A DNA stretch of 64,000 bases from Brevibacillus formosus (GCF_003013405.1 NZ_PXZL01000027.1:62001-126000), one strand, 5' to 3'. Numbered from the stretch's first letter, positions 53,875-63,378 are shown. Program-made: numbers and translations. The notes: a model not told the origin generated them from the sequence alone.

Positions 53875-55026
53875 ATGAACAAAATTTCTATGCTCACTGT
53901 ATCGACAATGATTACCGCGACTCTATTACTGCCATTACAAGGAACTGGTTTTGCAAAGCAGGGGGATCCCCTCGTTACTACTTACAGTCAAGATTCGCAG
54001 ACCAAAGCCAAGCAACTTATCGATGAAGCTGCTAACCATCAAAATATACCGGGCATAATTGTAGCTTCCTCAAACAAAGGATCAAAATGGGCATATGCTT
54101 CCGGTGAAGCAAGCATTTACGGTACTGACCCGGTTAAGACGAACTTTACTTTCCGGATCGGTAGTCTAACAAAGACGTTTACTGCAATGGTCGTTCTTCA
54201 GCTTGTTGATGAACAAAAACTGAACCTGGATGACACGATAGAAAAATGGCTGCCTGATGTTGTTAAGGGTACTGAATATGAAGGGGATCATATCACGATT
54301 CGGCAACTATTAAACCAAACAAGCGGTATTCCTGACTATTCAGAACACAAGGATATTCTCGATAAATTACTCCCAAACCCGTTACATTCCTTTACTGCTG
54401 ACGAATTAGTTCGTACTGGACTGAACATGAAGGCAACTTCTAAGCCTGGAGAGAAATGGGTTTATTCCAATACGAATACGGTACTGGCAGGGATGATTAT
54501 TAAGAAGGCTACTGGAGAAACATACGGGGAACATATTAGGAAGCGTTTCATAGCTCCCCTAAAGCTAACGAGCACTTATGTACCCGACGACTACTCGTTT
54601 ATTCCAGGTGAACATGCACGAGGATACTTCGTACTCGACGGTCAATTCATAGACAGAACCGAAATGAATCCCTCTTGGGCAGATGCTGCGGGATCTATGA
54701 TCTCCACAGCGGATGATATGAATACATTCTTCAGTGCTATACTTAGTGGCAAGCTATTAAAACCAGCTACTTTAGATCAGATGTTAACTGGGGTTGAAAC
54801 TCCAGTAGGTGAATACGGCTTGGGGATCGTTGGAACAAAGCTGACGAATGGTATTACGATTTGGGGGCATGGCGGCAACTTTCCAGGATTCGCAACGTTC
54901 GCAGGTGGAACTCGCGGCGGGGATTATGTACAAACCCTTAATATCAATGCGATGCCTTCTGAAATTAATACGTTGTCTCTTTCCAAAAGCATTGCCGAGC
55001 AACTCATTGGCTCTTCATCACATTAA
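53875..55026 (+). CDS. secreted serine hydrolase, class C beta-lactamase fold
   Basis: 383 aa with a signal peptide (cleavage near GFAKQG). Catalytic motifs: SxxK in GSLTKTF (Ser near 97), Tyr in YSNTNT near 196 and HGG in WGHGGNFPG near 331. The family includes D-alanyl-D-alanine carboxypeptidases, esterases and D-aminopeptidases; a true beta-lactamase is unlikely. It is a close relative of each half of the 724-aa protein at 55521. TGTCA/TGACA dyads lie upstream. Confidence 0.88.
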   Translation: MNKISMLTVSTMITATLLLPLQGTGFAKQGDPLVTTYSQDSQTKAKQLIDEAANHQNIPGIIVASSNKGSKWAYASGEASIYGTDPVKTNFTFRIGSLTKTFTAMVVLQLVDEQKLNLDDTIEKWLPDVVKGTEYEGDHITIRQLLNQTSGIPDYSEHKDILDKLLPNPLHSFTADELVRTGLNMKATSKPGEKWVYSNTNTVLAGMIIKKATGETYGEHIRKRFIAPLKLTSTYVPDDYSFIPGEHARGYFVLDGQFIDRTEMNPSWADAAGSMISTADDMNTFFSAILSGKLLKPATLDQMLTGVETPVGEYGLGIVGTKLTNGITIWGHGGNFPGFATFAGGTRGGDYVQTLNINAMPSEINTLSLSKSIAEQLIGSSSH

Positions 55027-55049
55027 GAACACCAGCAAGCTGGCACCGG

Positions 55050-55274
55050 TAATTCTTTTTTGGGGGAGATGGCGTGATCGCTGAGAATGATCCAGAAGAA
55101 CAGGAAAAACGCATCAAGTACAACGATCTTGTAGCGAATGCAGTCATCTTTCAGAATGTTATAGATATCACTCTGATTTTACGGGACTTGATTAAAGAAG
55201 GGCATACACTATTTAGGAATGATGTTGAAGCTCTGAGTCCTTATTTAACCAAGCATGTCAAACTATATACTTGA
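55050..55274 (+). mobile_element. Tn3-family transposase remnant (C-terminal end)
   Basis: A short frame encodes IAENDPEEQEKRIKYNDLV, ANAVIFQNVIDITLIL and FRNDVEALSPYLTKHVKLY. This is the conserved C-terminal end of Tn3-type transposases. The rest of the gene and the inverted ends are not seen. It lies between two related serine hydrolase genes. Confidence 0.75.
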
Positions 55275-55332
55275 TTTAGAAAACATTCCGCAACCACTTG
55301 AAGGAGCAATGTCAGTACCTATTTAATTGATG

Positions 55333-55376
55333 GGGTCATAGAAATGGTATTTTTTACTATGCTATGACCCATTTTT
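55333..55376 (+). terminator. terminator after the transposase remnant
   Basis: Perfect stem GGGTCATAG/CTATGACCC with a 20-nt loop, then ATTTTT. Confidence 0.7.
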
Positions 55377-55472
55377 ACACGTATCTCGGCTGTACCCCTA
55401 TATTGCCTCCTGTATTTTTTGATTGGGATACAGTTGCTATTCTAAGGTCGAGTTATCGATAAATTGAAAAGG

Positions 55473-55514
55473 AAAAAGGCTTATTGCTCTTGGAGTTCCC
55501 AAGGCAAAAGCCTT
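55473..55514 (-). terminator. terminator after the double serine hydrolase
   Basis: On the minus strand AAGGCTT and AAGCCTTTTT enclose a second stem CCTTGG/CCAAG, just after the stop at 55521. Confidence 0.7.
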
Positions 55515-55520
55515 CTTAAC

Positions 55521-57695
55521 TTAACGACTAAATTCCTTTTCGAAAATGGCATTATTAGCGATGACAGGTTCTGGACCGACCGCATTGATGTTCGTCACCA
55601 AAATGTGCTTCCCGCCTAAGGTACCGCCCGCTAGCGTTTCAAACCCATGAATGCCGCCGCCATGTCCCCAATAGGTCTTTCCGTTCGGCAGTGTCACCTC
55701 ATAAAGTCCCAGTCCATATTTGCCAAAAGGTGAGTCCACACCTGTTGTCATCTGCTTCATCATCTCGACATTTAATAGTTTCCCACCCAAAAGCGCACTA
55801 AAAAAGGTGGTCAAATCTTTGCCAGTCGAAATCATTTCCCCCGCAGCATTCGCCCAAGAAGGATTATACTCTGTGAAATCATACAGTTTCCCTGCCTGAT
55901 TCATGTTATAGCCTGTGGCATGCTGGCCCGGGATTTTCGGATTACTGCCACTAAAGGATGTATCTGTCATCTGAAGCGGGTCGAGAATCCGTTTTTTCAT
56001 CTGCACATCGTACGTTTCTCCTGTCACCTTCTGAATAACAAGACCAGCTAGCACGGTATTTGTATTCGAATAGTCCCAGCCTGCTCCCGGTTGAAATACT
56101 GGCGGCTTTGCCAGTCCCATACGTACAAGATCATCAACGGTATATTGAGGGAATGAGGTAGCGTACCGCATGTCTGTACTCGTATAGCTTGCAATCCCGC
56201 TTGTTTGGTTCAATAACTGACGAATCGTGATTTTGTTGCCGTCATACCCATTGCCCTTTACCACACCTGGGAGCCATTTTTCTACCGAGTCATCCAGATT
56301 CAGCTTTTTCTCCTGAGCCAACTGTAAGACAAGGGTAGCAACAAACGCCTTTGTGACACTGCCGATACGGAAAGTAAAGTCTGGCTCCATCGGATTTTTA
56401 TGATCGAGGTTGGCAACACCCGCTGCATAAGACCAGTATTCTCCGTCTCTTAACCCAGCAGCAATGATTCCAGGGATTTCTTCGCTTTTTGCTTTCTGAT
56501 CAATGAGGTCTTTTACTTCTTCTCCATGTTTTTGGGCCGCTTGATCCGGGGTGGATGGTTGCTTAGCTTGGCCCGAGAATTCTACCATCTGGATGTTCTC
56601 CATATGAGGAACGGCACCTTCCAATACGTTGATACTCATCGCGATCACATGCTCGCCGTCTTTTGTTCCACCTGCGAAGTTGGTGAATCCAGGAATGCCG
56701 CCTTGATGACCCCATATGGTAGTGCCGTTCGGCAATGTTACTTCCTGAATACCGAGTCCGAATTTCCCGTGTGGAGTAGCAGCAGTGGTCATCATTTCTT
56801 TCTGAATCTCAGGTGTTAACAATTTCCCGCCCAATAAAGCGCTAAAGAACGTTGTTAAATCTTTCGCAGTCGAGATCATCCCCCCTGCTGCGTCTGCAAA
56901 TGAAGGGTTAAGGTCAGTCATATCCATTAATGTACCAGCATTGTTAAAGTATCCATTCGGACTGTTTTCCGGAATGGATTGTGAGTTTTCCGGTAAAAAC
57001 GTTTCTTTTAGTTGAAGCGGCTCAATAATTCGTTTCTTGATTTGTTCGGCATACGTTTCTCCTGTGACCCTTTGGATAATGAGTTTCATCAGTACTGTAT
57101 TCGTATTCGAATAGCCACCCGTGGTCGGTGTATGCTTTAATGCGCGAGAAATGAGTTGTTCAGCTGAAAACGTTTGAGTGGAGTTCTGGAGTAAACTTTC
57201 CTTGAGTTCACCATCTAAGTAGTCTGCAACTCCACTCGTATGATTTAATAACTGACGAATCGTAATTTTGTTACCATCATATCCGTTTCCTTGGACGACA
57301 CCTGGCAGCCATTTCTCCACCGAGTCATCGAGGTTTAGCTTCTTTTCCCCAGCTAGTTGCAGGGCAACTACACCGACGAACGTTTTCGTTATACTCCCGA
57401 TTCGAAATGAATAGTCAGCTTCCATCGGTTTCTTGCTTTCTACATTCGCTTCGCCGGAAGCATACGACCAGAAATCCGTCCCCTTCTTTACTGCAAAGAT
57501 GACACCTGGAATGTTTTCGCTGGCAGCAGCTTTATCAATCGCTTCTTTTGTTTTGGCATGATCGGCCTTCTGTTGTTGCGTGATTGCTCGGTCCACACCT
57601 GCTTCCGCACAACCGTAAGCAGGAAGTATCAGCGTTCCTATCAATAAGGCAGATAACGTAAGGGACGTACCTTTTTGCATATGGAATGGTTTCAT
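55521..57695 (-). CDS. tandem two-domain serine hydrolase, class C beta-lactamase fold
   Basis: 724 aa with a signal peptide and two complete catalytic domains of about 330 residues each. Domain 1 has GSITKTF (near 99), YSNTNTV and WGHQGG. Domain 2 has GSVTKAF (near 445), YSNTNTV and WGHGGG. Both keep SxxK, Tyr and the His-x-Gly box, so both may be active. Usual family length is 350-450 aa, which makes the duplication distinctive. It is exported. The YGC in the signal region is a poor lipobox, so it may be secreted rather than lipid-anchored. Confidence 0.88.
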   Translation of the reverse strand: MKPFHMQKGTSLTLSALLIGTLILPAYGCAEAGVDRAITQQQKADHAKTKEAIDKAAASENIPGVIFAVKKGTDFWSYASGEANVESKKPMEADYSFRIGSITKTFVGVVALQLAGEKKLNLDDSVEKWLPGVVQGNGYDGNKITIRQLLNHTSGVADYLDGELKESLLQNSTQTFSAEQLISRALKHTPTTGGYSNTNTVLMKLIIQRVTGETYAEQIKKRIIEPLQLKETFLPENSQSIPENSPNGYFNNAGTLMDMTDLNPSFADAAGGMISTAKDLTTFFSALLGGKLLTPEIQKEMMTTAATPHGKFGLGIQEVTLPNGTTIWGHQGGIPGFTNFAGGTKDGEHVIAMSINVLEGAVPHMENIQMVEFSGQAKQPSTPDQAAQKHGEEVKDLIDQKAKSEEIPGIIAAGLRDGEYWSYAAGVANLDHKNPMEPDFTFRIGSVTKAFVATLVLQLAQEKKLNLDDSVEKWLPGVVKGNGYDGNKITIRQLLNQTSGIASYTSTDMRYATSFPQYTVDDLVRMGLAKPPVFQPGAGWDYSNTNTVLAGLVIQKVTGETYDVQMKKRILDPLQMTDTSFSGSNPKIPGQHATGYNMNQAGKLYDFTEYNPSWANAAGEMISTGKDLTTFFSALLGGKLLNVEMMKQMTTGVDSPFGKYGLGLYEVTLPNGKTYWGHGGGIHGFETLAGGTLGGKHILVTNINAVGPEPVIANNAIFEKEFSR

Positions 57696-57953
57696 TTCTC
57701 ATCGCTCCTGTAAGTTAAAATGTGTTGTCTCACGCATCCACCTTATTCTCAGGGCTGTAAAATCACATAGTGACAAAACCGTTCTATCTATGGATGACAT
57801 CATGCCAACCCATCATATTTACGGCGTGATAGAATGTCACAAAGGCTATATGACACGGCATTCTGCTTGACGAATCGGGAATTGGTGAGGCATGATGAGT
57901 CAGAAACATCTGGGAAATTCCTTATCATTCAAACGAGCAGGAGTACATGACAA

Positions 57954-59744
57954 ATGTTATCTATGATAAAAAAATGGTTCTGGTACAATTGGGTGATTTT
58001 TGCCTTGCGAACGATTTGGCTAGGCATCATCGTCATGGCTGATGTTATGTATCCGGCAATGATCGTCGTTCCGTTCGGAGTCATCATCCTTATTGCCCTT
58101 TTGGTTTATGCCATTCCATTGATCGTTCAATATAGAAAAGAAAATTGGTATCTGGCAGTCGAAGTCGTAATGACAGGCCTTTTTTATCTATTTGTGGCCT
58201 ATGTAGCGCCTGGATTGATTTGGTCTTTCGTTTTACTGGTGATCATTATTGGTGTGGCCAGTAGTCGCAGAACGTATATGTGGACGGGAATCTCTAGCGG
58301 GGTTATTTTTCCGGCTTTGAACGGGTTGATTACCAATCATCCCCCGTACGAGTTCATGTTTAGTTGCAGCTTTGGTTTTGCGATCGGTATGGCCTTTAGC
58401 ATATTAATTGAGTCTCATAAGCAAGGCCGCATCATTCAAGAACAGAAGAAATTATTGGAGCAGCATATTAAGCAAATCGAGGAGCTTACGCTGATCGAGG
58501 AACGTAATCGGCTGTCACATGAGTTGCATGACACGATTGGACATTCGTTAACCTCGCTAATTGTTGGCGTTGAGTCGCTCCGATCCTCGGTTCCTGATTC
58601 ACAGATCGAACGAGTCGATAAACTTGTCTCCATAGCACAAGACAGCCTGGATGATATCAGAAAGCATTTGCATCAGCTCTCTCATGCTCATGCTCGGTTC
58701 AACCAGTCGGTAAGTGAGGTGCTATTGGAACTGACCGAAGAATTTATGAAGTCAACCGGTGTAACGGTCAACTTCCGTGTGATCGGCATTGAGGCGCTCG
58801 TTATGCAAAAAATGAGCCTTTGTCTATATCGTTGCCTGCAAGAATCGCTCACAAATGCGGTTCGTCACGGCCAAGCAAGTGTGATATCTGTTGATCTGTA
58901 TTTCGAAAGTCAGCAGCTCCGCTTACAAATCGAAGATAATGGCAACGGAGTAGAATCTATCGAATTCGGCTTAGGACTAAAGGGAATGAAGGAACGGCTT
59001 GAGCAACAGCAAGGTACGCTGTCCATTCATTCACAATCAGGGCAAGGAACCGTTGTCATTTGTAATATTCCCATACAGGTAGAAGCTGGACAGGGATGTA
59101 TCCGCCTGCTTATTGTTGATGATCAGGTGATGATTGCCGACAGCTTACAGCAAATCTTAAGCCAGCAGGACAACTTTATCGTTGTGGGTACAGCTAGTGA
59201 TGGGCAAAAAGCATTAGAACAGTGTGAGCGACACCAGCCGGATATCGTGTTAATGGACGTGCACATGCAAGGGATGAACGGACTGGAGACCTTCCTTCAA
59301 ATGAAACAACGCTGGCCGAACATGAAGGTTGTGGTCATGACAACGTTTGAGGATTCGGTACAGGCAGCAACAGCATTGGAGCATGGGGCGGAAGGATATA
59401 TGCTGAAGTCTACTCGTCCAAAAGAGATGATGGAAGCGATGAAGCTCATCTATAGCGGGGGAACGTGGCTTGATCAGTCGATCGCCACGCGCGTATTCGA
59501 AGAGATGAAGCGCCAACGTGAGCAGTTAGAGAAGTACAGCCCGAATGATCCATATGGATTGACGAAACGGGAAAGGGAGATTTTACAGCTTTTATCGGAT
59601 GGGCTTCGCTACAAATCGATTGCCACCAAACTCTATTTATCGGAGGGAACGATACGGAATTACTGTTCCACCCTTTACTCGAAGCTCGGTGTCAGCAACC
59701 GGGAAGAAGCAATTGAACTGGCGAGAAACGAGAGTATCCTATAG
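57954..59744 (+). CDS. fused DesK-type histidine kinase and NarL-type response regulator
   Basis: 596 aa. Residues 10-150 are five to six membrane helices. A HisKA_3 domain has HELHDTIGHSLTSL (His near 190), an HATPase_c domain ends with GLGLKGMKERL, then comes a receiver domain (RLLIVDDQ, Asp in VLMDVHM near 434) and a LuxR-type helix-turn-helix (LTKREREILQLLSDG) at 530-590. Kinase and regulator are usually two overlapping genes. Here removal of T59099 would recreate an ATGA stop/start overlap, so the fusion looks like a one-base insertion. A membrane-bound DNA-binding regulator would be unusual. Confidence 0.85.
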   Translation: MLSMIKKWFWYNWVIFALRTIWLGIIVMADVMYPAMIVVPFGVIILIALLVYAIPLIVQYRKENWYLAVEVVMTGLFYLFVAYVAPGLIWSFVLLVIIIGVASSRRTYMWTGISSGVIFPALNGLITNHPPYEFMFSCSFGFAIGMAFSILIESHKQGRIIQEQKKLLEQHIKQIEELTLIEERNRLSHELHDTIGHSLTSLIVGVESLRSSVPDSQIERVDKLVSIAQDSLDDIRKHLHQLSHAHARFNQSVSEVLLELTEEFMKSTGVTVNFRVIGIEALVMQKMSLCLYRCLQESLTNAVRHGQASVISVDLYFESQQLRLQIEDNGNGVESIEFGLGLKGMKERLEQQQGTLSIHSQSGQGTVVICNIPIQVEAGQGCIRLLIVDDQVMIADSLQQILSQQDNFIVVGTASDGQKALEQCERHQPDIVLMDVHMQGMNGLETFLQMKQRWPNMKVVVMTTFEDSVQAATALEHGAEGYMLKSTRPKEMMEAMKLIYSGGTWLDQSIATRVFEEMKRQREQLEKYSPNDPYGLTKREREILQLLSDGLRYKSIATKLYLSEGTIRNYCSTLYSKLGVSNREEAIELARNESIL

Positions 59745-59751
59745 ATGACAA

Positions 59752-59775
59752 AAAGACGGGAGAAATCCCGTCTTT
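59752..59775. terminator. bidirectional terminator
   Basis: Perfect stem AAAGACGGG/CCCGTCTTT with loop AGAAAT, between the kinase-regulator gene and the convergent 52-aa gene. Confidence 0.85.
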
Positions 59776-59932
59776 ACTCTTCCGGTGTTCGATCCAGGAA
59801 CAGCCGCGTTACCTGTGTGTAATCCCCTTTTTCTACTTCTTCTTGTGTCGCCTTTTCTTCCAAAGGATCATGACCGTTCATGCTTGGTGCTACTGTGGGC
59901 TCGTGCTCGGCAGATCCTCGCTTTTTCTCCAT
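59774..59932 (-). CDS. small acidic hypothetical protein, 52 aa
   Basis: ATG at 59932 follows AAAAGGAGTGGTGAATC, a strong ribosome binding site. The peptide is hydrophilic (EKKRGSAEHEP at the start, EEKATQEEVEKGDYTQVTRL in the middle, DRTPEE at the end). It looks like the small sporulation- or stress-related proteins common in Bacillota, but no family is recognised. The stop overlaps the bidirectional terminator. Confidence 0.65.
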   Translation of the reverse strand: MEKKRGSAEHEPTVAPSMNGHDPLEEKATQEEVEKGDYTQVTRLFLDRTPEE

Positions 59933-60020
59933 GATTCACCACTCCTTTTGCCAGTAGGGTGTGATGGATGGCTTATTCTTATCCCCGATTGCAGCATATG
60001 ACATTGGAAATGCTATTTCA

Positions 60021-60055
60021 AAAGTACCGATCTTCAAGATCCGGTGCTTTTTTTG
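60021..60055. terminator. orphan terminator-like hairpin upstream of the esterase gene
   Basis: Stem AGTACCG-ATCTTC / AAGATC-CGGTGCT with T-runs on both sides. It precedes the esterase gene by about 140 nt and no plus-strand gene ends just before it. Confidence 0.55.
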
Positions 60056-60119
60056 ATGACAAATTGTCATATGGGGCAGGGAGAAACCGTTGGTAACAGG
60101 TCGTCTCAAACTTATGACA
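60056..60119 (+). promoter_or_regulatory. TGTCA/TGACA dyad before the esterase gene
   Basis: A perfect inverted repeat ATGACA-AAT-TGTCAT at 60056-60070 and a further ATGACA at 60114. Related elements lie upstream of the serine hydrolases: GTCATATGAC at 53734 and ATGACA at 53785, and TGTCA-N11-TGACA at 57835. Confidence 0.5.
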
Positions 60120-60190
60120 AAACGCTACTTGTTGTACAGGCAGTGCCCATGCGATACTTTGCGCCAACGAAGCTTTAGGAGGAAAGAGAA

Positions 60191-61528
60191 ATGAACTTTT
60201 ACAGAAGTAGCATCGTCGCGGTATCGATTTGTGGTCTACTACTCATAACAGGATGCACGAATACAGCTCCAGTAACAGAGATGGACAGCGAACAACAAGG
60301 GAAGAAGGCAGAAAATCTAAGTCCAAAAGAATGGTTAGAGCTGAACTCTTTTCAATTGAATAGCGCTGAGCCTGGGACTGATCTTAAAGATATTGAACCG
60401 CTGCGCCAGATGATCGGTTCTGCTTCAATCGTAGGTTTAGGTGAGGCAAATCATGGAAGTCGTGAAATTTATACGATGAAACACCGGTTTGTTGAATTTC
60501 TCGTCATGGAAATGGGCTTTACCACCCTTGTATTAGAAGAAAACTGGGGCAACGCATTGAAGCTTGATCATTACGTTCTCACAGGAGAAGGGAATCCGAG
60601 TAAATTCCTAATGCCTATATTTCAAACAAAAGAAATCGTAGACATGCTGGAATGGATGCGTGAGTACAATGCCGATCCCGAGAACGAAGAGAAACTGCGG
60701 GTGGTCGGAATGGATGTACAAAATGTCAGCGAAAATGTATACGATGAGATCAGACAGTATATAAAAAAATATAAGCCTGACCTGCTGCCCCGTGTGAATA
60801 ATAAAATGAAGGAACTTGCCGAAGTTACGAAGGACCTGGAAACCTATTCAGCTTTGCCACAGGCCATTCAGGAAAAACATCAGGAGCAAGCGAAAGAAAT
60901 CACGGAAATATTGGAACAAAACAAAAGCAGTCTGAACGGCCAATCCAAGGAGTTCGCAAGGATTAAGCAACACGCCAAGGTCATTGAGCAATTTACTGGC
61001 ATGTATTTCAACTTCTCGGAGAATCCATCTGAATTATTTTTGAAGCATGATATCGCGATGTTTGAGAATGCGAAGTGGGCTCACGAACAGCTGGGAAAAA
61101 CAATCGTATGGGGTCACAATGGGCACATCGCAAAGAACAATATGTTGCAAGAGGTATACCCGAAGCTCGCCGGTCAGCATTTACTGGAGCATTATGGAGA
61201 GGAATATGTAACGATTGGAACTTCATTCGGGAAAGGCGATTATAACGCGTTTAACCTTGAAAATAAAATTGTTCCAGCTACCATTCAATTGAATGATCCA
61301 AAAACTTTCAATCATACTCTGGATCAAGTCTCAAAGGATCAATACTTTGTTGATTTACGGAATGCTACAGGTCTCACCCAAAAATGGTTAGAGGAAGAAC
61401 AGCCGTTTTTGATCGGATTCGGTTCTGCTGACCCAAGCAAACCAAACACGATAACAACTTCGCTTGGGCAAGCGTTTGATATTCTCATTCATTTAGACAC
61501 AGTGAGCGCTGGCGAGCTTGTTCGTTAA
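60191..61528 (+). CDS. erythromycin-esterase-family lipoprotein
   Basis: 445 aa with a lipoprotein signal (LLLITGC, Cys near 22). Family motifs are visible: GLGEANHGSREIY with catalytic His and Glu, MGFTTLVLEENWG, and VWGHNGHIAKN. Cytosolic relatives hydrolyse macrolide lactones, but most members, including lipid-anchored ones like this, have unknown substrates. It may be part of the hydrolase group near the fused regulator. Ribosome binding site TAGGAGGAAAG. Confidence 0.87.
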   Translation: MNFYRSSIVAVSICGLLLITGCTNTAPVTEMDSEQQGKKAENLSPKEWLELNSFQLNSAEPGTDLKDIEPLRQMIGSASIVGLGEANHGSREIYTMKHRFVEFLVMEMGFTTLVLEENWGNALKLDHYVLTGEGNPSKFLMPIFQTKEIVDMLEWMREYNADPENEEKLRVVGMDVQNVSENVYDEIRQYIKKYKPDLLPRVNNKMKELAEVTKDLETYSALPQAIQEKHQEQAKEITEILEQNKSSLNGQSKEFARIKQHAKVIEQFTGMYFNFSENPSELFLKHDIAMFENAKWAHEQLGKTIVWGHNGHIAKNNMLQEVYPKLAGQHLLEHYGEEYVTIGTSFGKGDYNAFNLENKIVPATIQLNDPKTFNHTLDQVSKDQYFVDLRNATGLTQKWLEEEQPFLIGFGSADPSKPNTITTSLGQAFDILIHLDTVSAGELVR

Positions 61529-61539
61529 ATAGCAGAAAG

Positions 61540-61585
61540 AAACCGGCATTTACCCAAGAGCACTGGGCAAAATGCCGGTTTTATT
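61540..61585. terminator. terminator between the esterase and DJ-1 genes
   Basis: Perfect 12-bp stem AAACCGGCATTT/AAATGCCGGTTT with an 18-nt loop, then TATTAT, between convergent genes. Confidence 0.85.
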
Positions 61586-62174
61586 ATACAAGAAACCCCA
61601 TCAAGCGCTTCACATGGTTGGTGTTTTCGCGGGATGTCAGCTTCTCCAGAAGAGTAAACGCTACATCAAAAGCGGTCGATGGATTGTACGAGGTGATGAT
61701 ATTGTTGTCGATCACGATGGATTGGTCAGGGATGACAGTGGCACCCATCGCAGCTAGTTGCTTTTGCCGCAACTGGTTGTTCAGGTTGTAGGTCGTTGCT
61801 TTCCGTCCTTGCAAAATCCCGCTTTTCCCGAGGGGCAGAGCACCCACGCAGATGGAGGCAATCACTTTGCCTTGCTTTTCAAATTCACGTATGAAAGCGA
61901 GAACGTCCTCGCGATAAGCATCTTCATAAAACCCCGCATGCTCAAAACCTCCAGGCAGTGCCAGCGCATCGAAGTCATTTACATCCGCATCGTCGATCAC
62001 CATCTCGGGGATCACAGTAAAATTCCACGTGCATTTCAACTCCTTGCGCGTGCCCACCGTCACCAGCTCCGTTGTTCCGTCGCCTTCTTCCTTATTCCAA
62101 CCAATTACGTCCGTAAATACGCTAGCCTCTACTGCCTCAAAGCCATTCGGTAATAACAAGCACACTTTTTTCAT
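61584..62174 (-). CDS. DJ-1/PfpI-family protein
   Basis: 196 aa with the class pattern VCLLLPNGFEAVEASVF, LALPGGFEHA and the nucleophile Cys in ASICVGALPLG. Members act as glyoxalases, proteases, chaperones or stress proteins; the activity here is not predictable. It is divergent from the LysR gene, which may regulate it. Confidence 0.88.
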   Translation of the reverse strand: MKKVCLLLPNGFEAVEASVFTDVIGWNKEEGDGTTELVTVGTRKELKCTWNFTVIPEMVIDDADVNDFDALALPGGFEHAGFYEDAYREDVLAFIREFEKQGKVIASICVGALPLGKSGILQGRKATTYNLNNQLRQKQLAAMGATVIPDQSIVIDNNIITSYNPSTAFDVAFTLLEKLTSRENTNHVKRLMGFLV

Positions 62175-62322
62175 CGAAAATCAGCTCCTCTGTTCGAATC
62201 GTTCAAGCCGTACCGGTCTTACCAAGAATCATATGCTATCATTAGTTATTAGTAAAAATGAAAGTTCTGAAGATGATCTTCAGAATTTCTAATAATAAAC
62301 ATGCGGGCAAGGGGGAGCGAGG

Positions 62323-63195
62323 ATGGAGATTCGCCAGTTTCAAACCTTTAAGGCAGTCGTCGATTTCAACAGCTTTACGAAGGCCGCACAAGCACTGCAA
62401 TATTCACAGGCGACGATTACCTCCCATATTCAACAGCTGGAAGAAGGAATGGGTGTCCCTCTGTTTGATCGACTGGGAAAGAAAATTCAGTTAACCGCCT
62501 ATGGACGCGAGCTGTACACGTATGTCGAGGAACTACTCGTTTCGTATGCAAAAATCAAGGATATATCGGCAAATGAGCAATCACTGCAAGGAGAGCTGCG
62601 TATCGGGGCCTCGGAGACAATTACGATCTATCGGCTGGGTGACATTTTGTCCAGGTACAGAGCGAGCTATCCGGGCGTAAATATTTCATTTGCAATGGAT
62701 GATTGCATTCGTTTGCGGGAAAAGCTGCATGAAGGTCTATTGGATATCGTGATCACGCTGGAGCCAAAGCTCGATGATCCGAATCTGGTCGTGGAGCAGT
62801 TCTCTACCGAGCGGCTGGTTTTTATCGGGGGGCGCGATCATTCGTTTGAAAAAATAGAGGACGCTGGCGAGGAATGTATGATTTTCAGTGGAGAGTATTG
62901 TGCGCTGCGGCGGTTTTTCCAACGCTTCTTGGAAAAAAGGGAGATCAAGCCGAAGCATCACCTGGAATTCTCCAGTATGGAAGCGATCAAGCAGAGTGTG
63001 GCAAACGGGCTAGGCGTGAGCTTGATGCCGTATATTAGCGTCGAAGCCTTGTTGAATGAGCAAAAGGTGAAAATGATAGCGTGCGAGGAAGAGCTGTTGT
63101 TCTATGCGCAAATTGCCTACCATAAAAACAAGTGGCTTTCACGGGCGCATAAGAAGTTTATTGATTTCATGCTGGAAAGTCGGGATATCGGGTAA
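62323..63195 (+). CDS. LysR-family transcriptional regulator
   Basis: 290 aa. The N-terminal winged helix shows FQTFKAVVDFNSFTKAAQALQYSQATITSHIQQLEE. The effector domain follows (LRIGASETITIYRL, SVANGLGVSLMPY). LysR proteins commonly control a divergent gene, here the DJ-1/PfpI gene with about 150 nt between the starts. ATG follows AAGGGGGAGCGAGG. Confidence 0.9.
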   Translation: MEIRQFQTFKAVVDFNSFTKAAQALQYSQATITSHIQQLEEGMGVPLFDRLGKKIQLTAYGRELYTYVEELLVSYAKIKDISANEQSLQGELRIGASETITIYRLGDILSRYRASYPGVNISFAMDDCIRLREKLHEGLLDIVITLEPKLDDPNLVVEQFSTERLVFIGGRDHSFEKIEDAGEECMIFSGEYCALRRFFQRFLEKREIKPKHHLEFSSMEAIKQSVANGLGVSLMPYISVEALLNEQKVKMIACEEELLFYAQIAYHKNKWLSRAHKKFIDFMLESRDIG

Positions 63196-63307
63196 AGAGG
63201 CAACGAACCAGCCTGTTTTGGTCTAGAACCAGAGCAGGTTGATTTTATTTTCGAAAAATTTCATAACTTGTTTGACATTCGTTTTTCTACGATGATAAGA
63301 TCAATTT

Positions 63308-63352
63308 GAAAGTAAACGAAAGATAAATAGAAACAAAACGAAACTATATAAT
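63308..63352 (+). promoter_or_regulatory. paired direct repeats before the DeoR gene
   Basis: GAAAG occurs at 63308 and 63318, GAAAC at 63330 and 63340: two pairs, each with a 10-bp period. A TATAAT follows at 63347-63352. Direct repeats of this kind are typical DeoR-family operators, so autoregulation is likely. Confidence 0.5.
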
Positions 63353-63378
63353 TTATGATCGTAAGGAAGTGAAGCAAT

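Noticed and set aside
55050-55274. Intact Tn3-family transposon
   Set aside because: Only the transposase C-terminal end is present. No resolvase or 38-bp terminal inverted repeats were found nearby.
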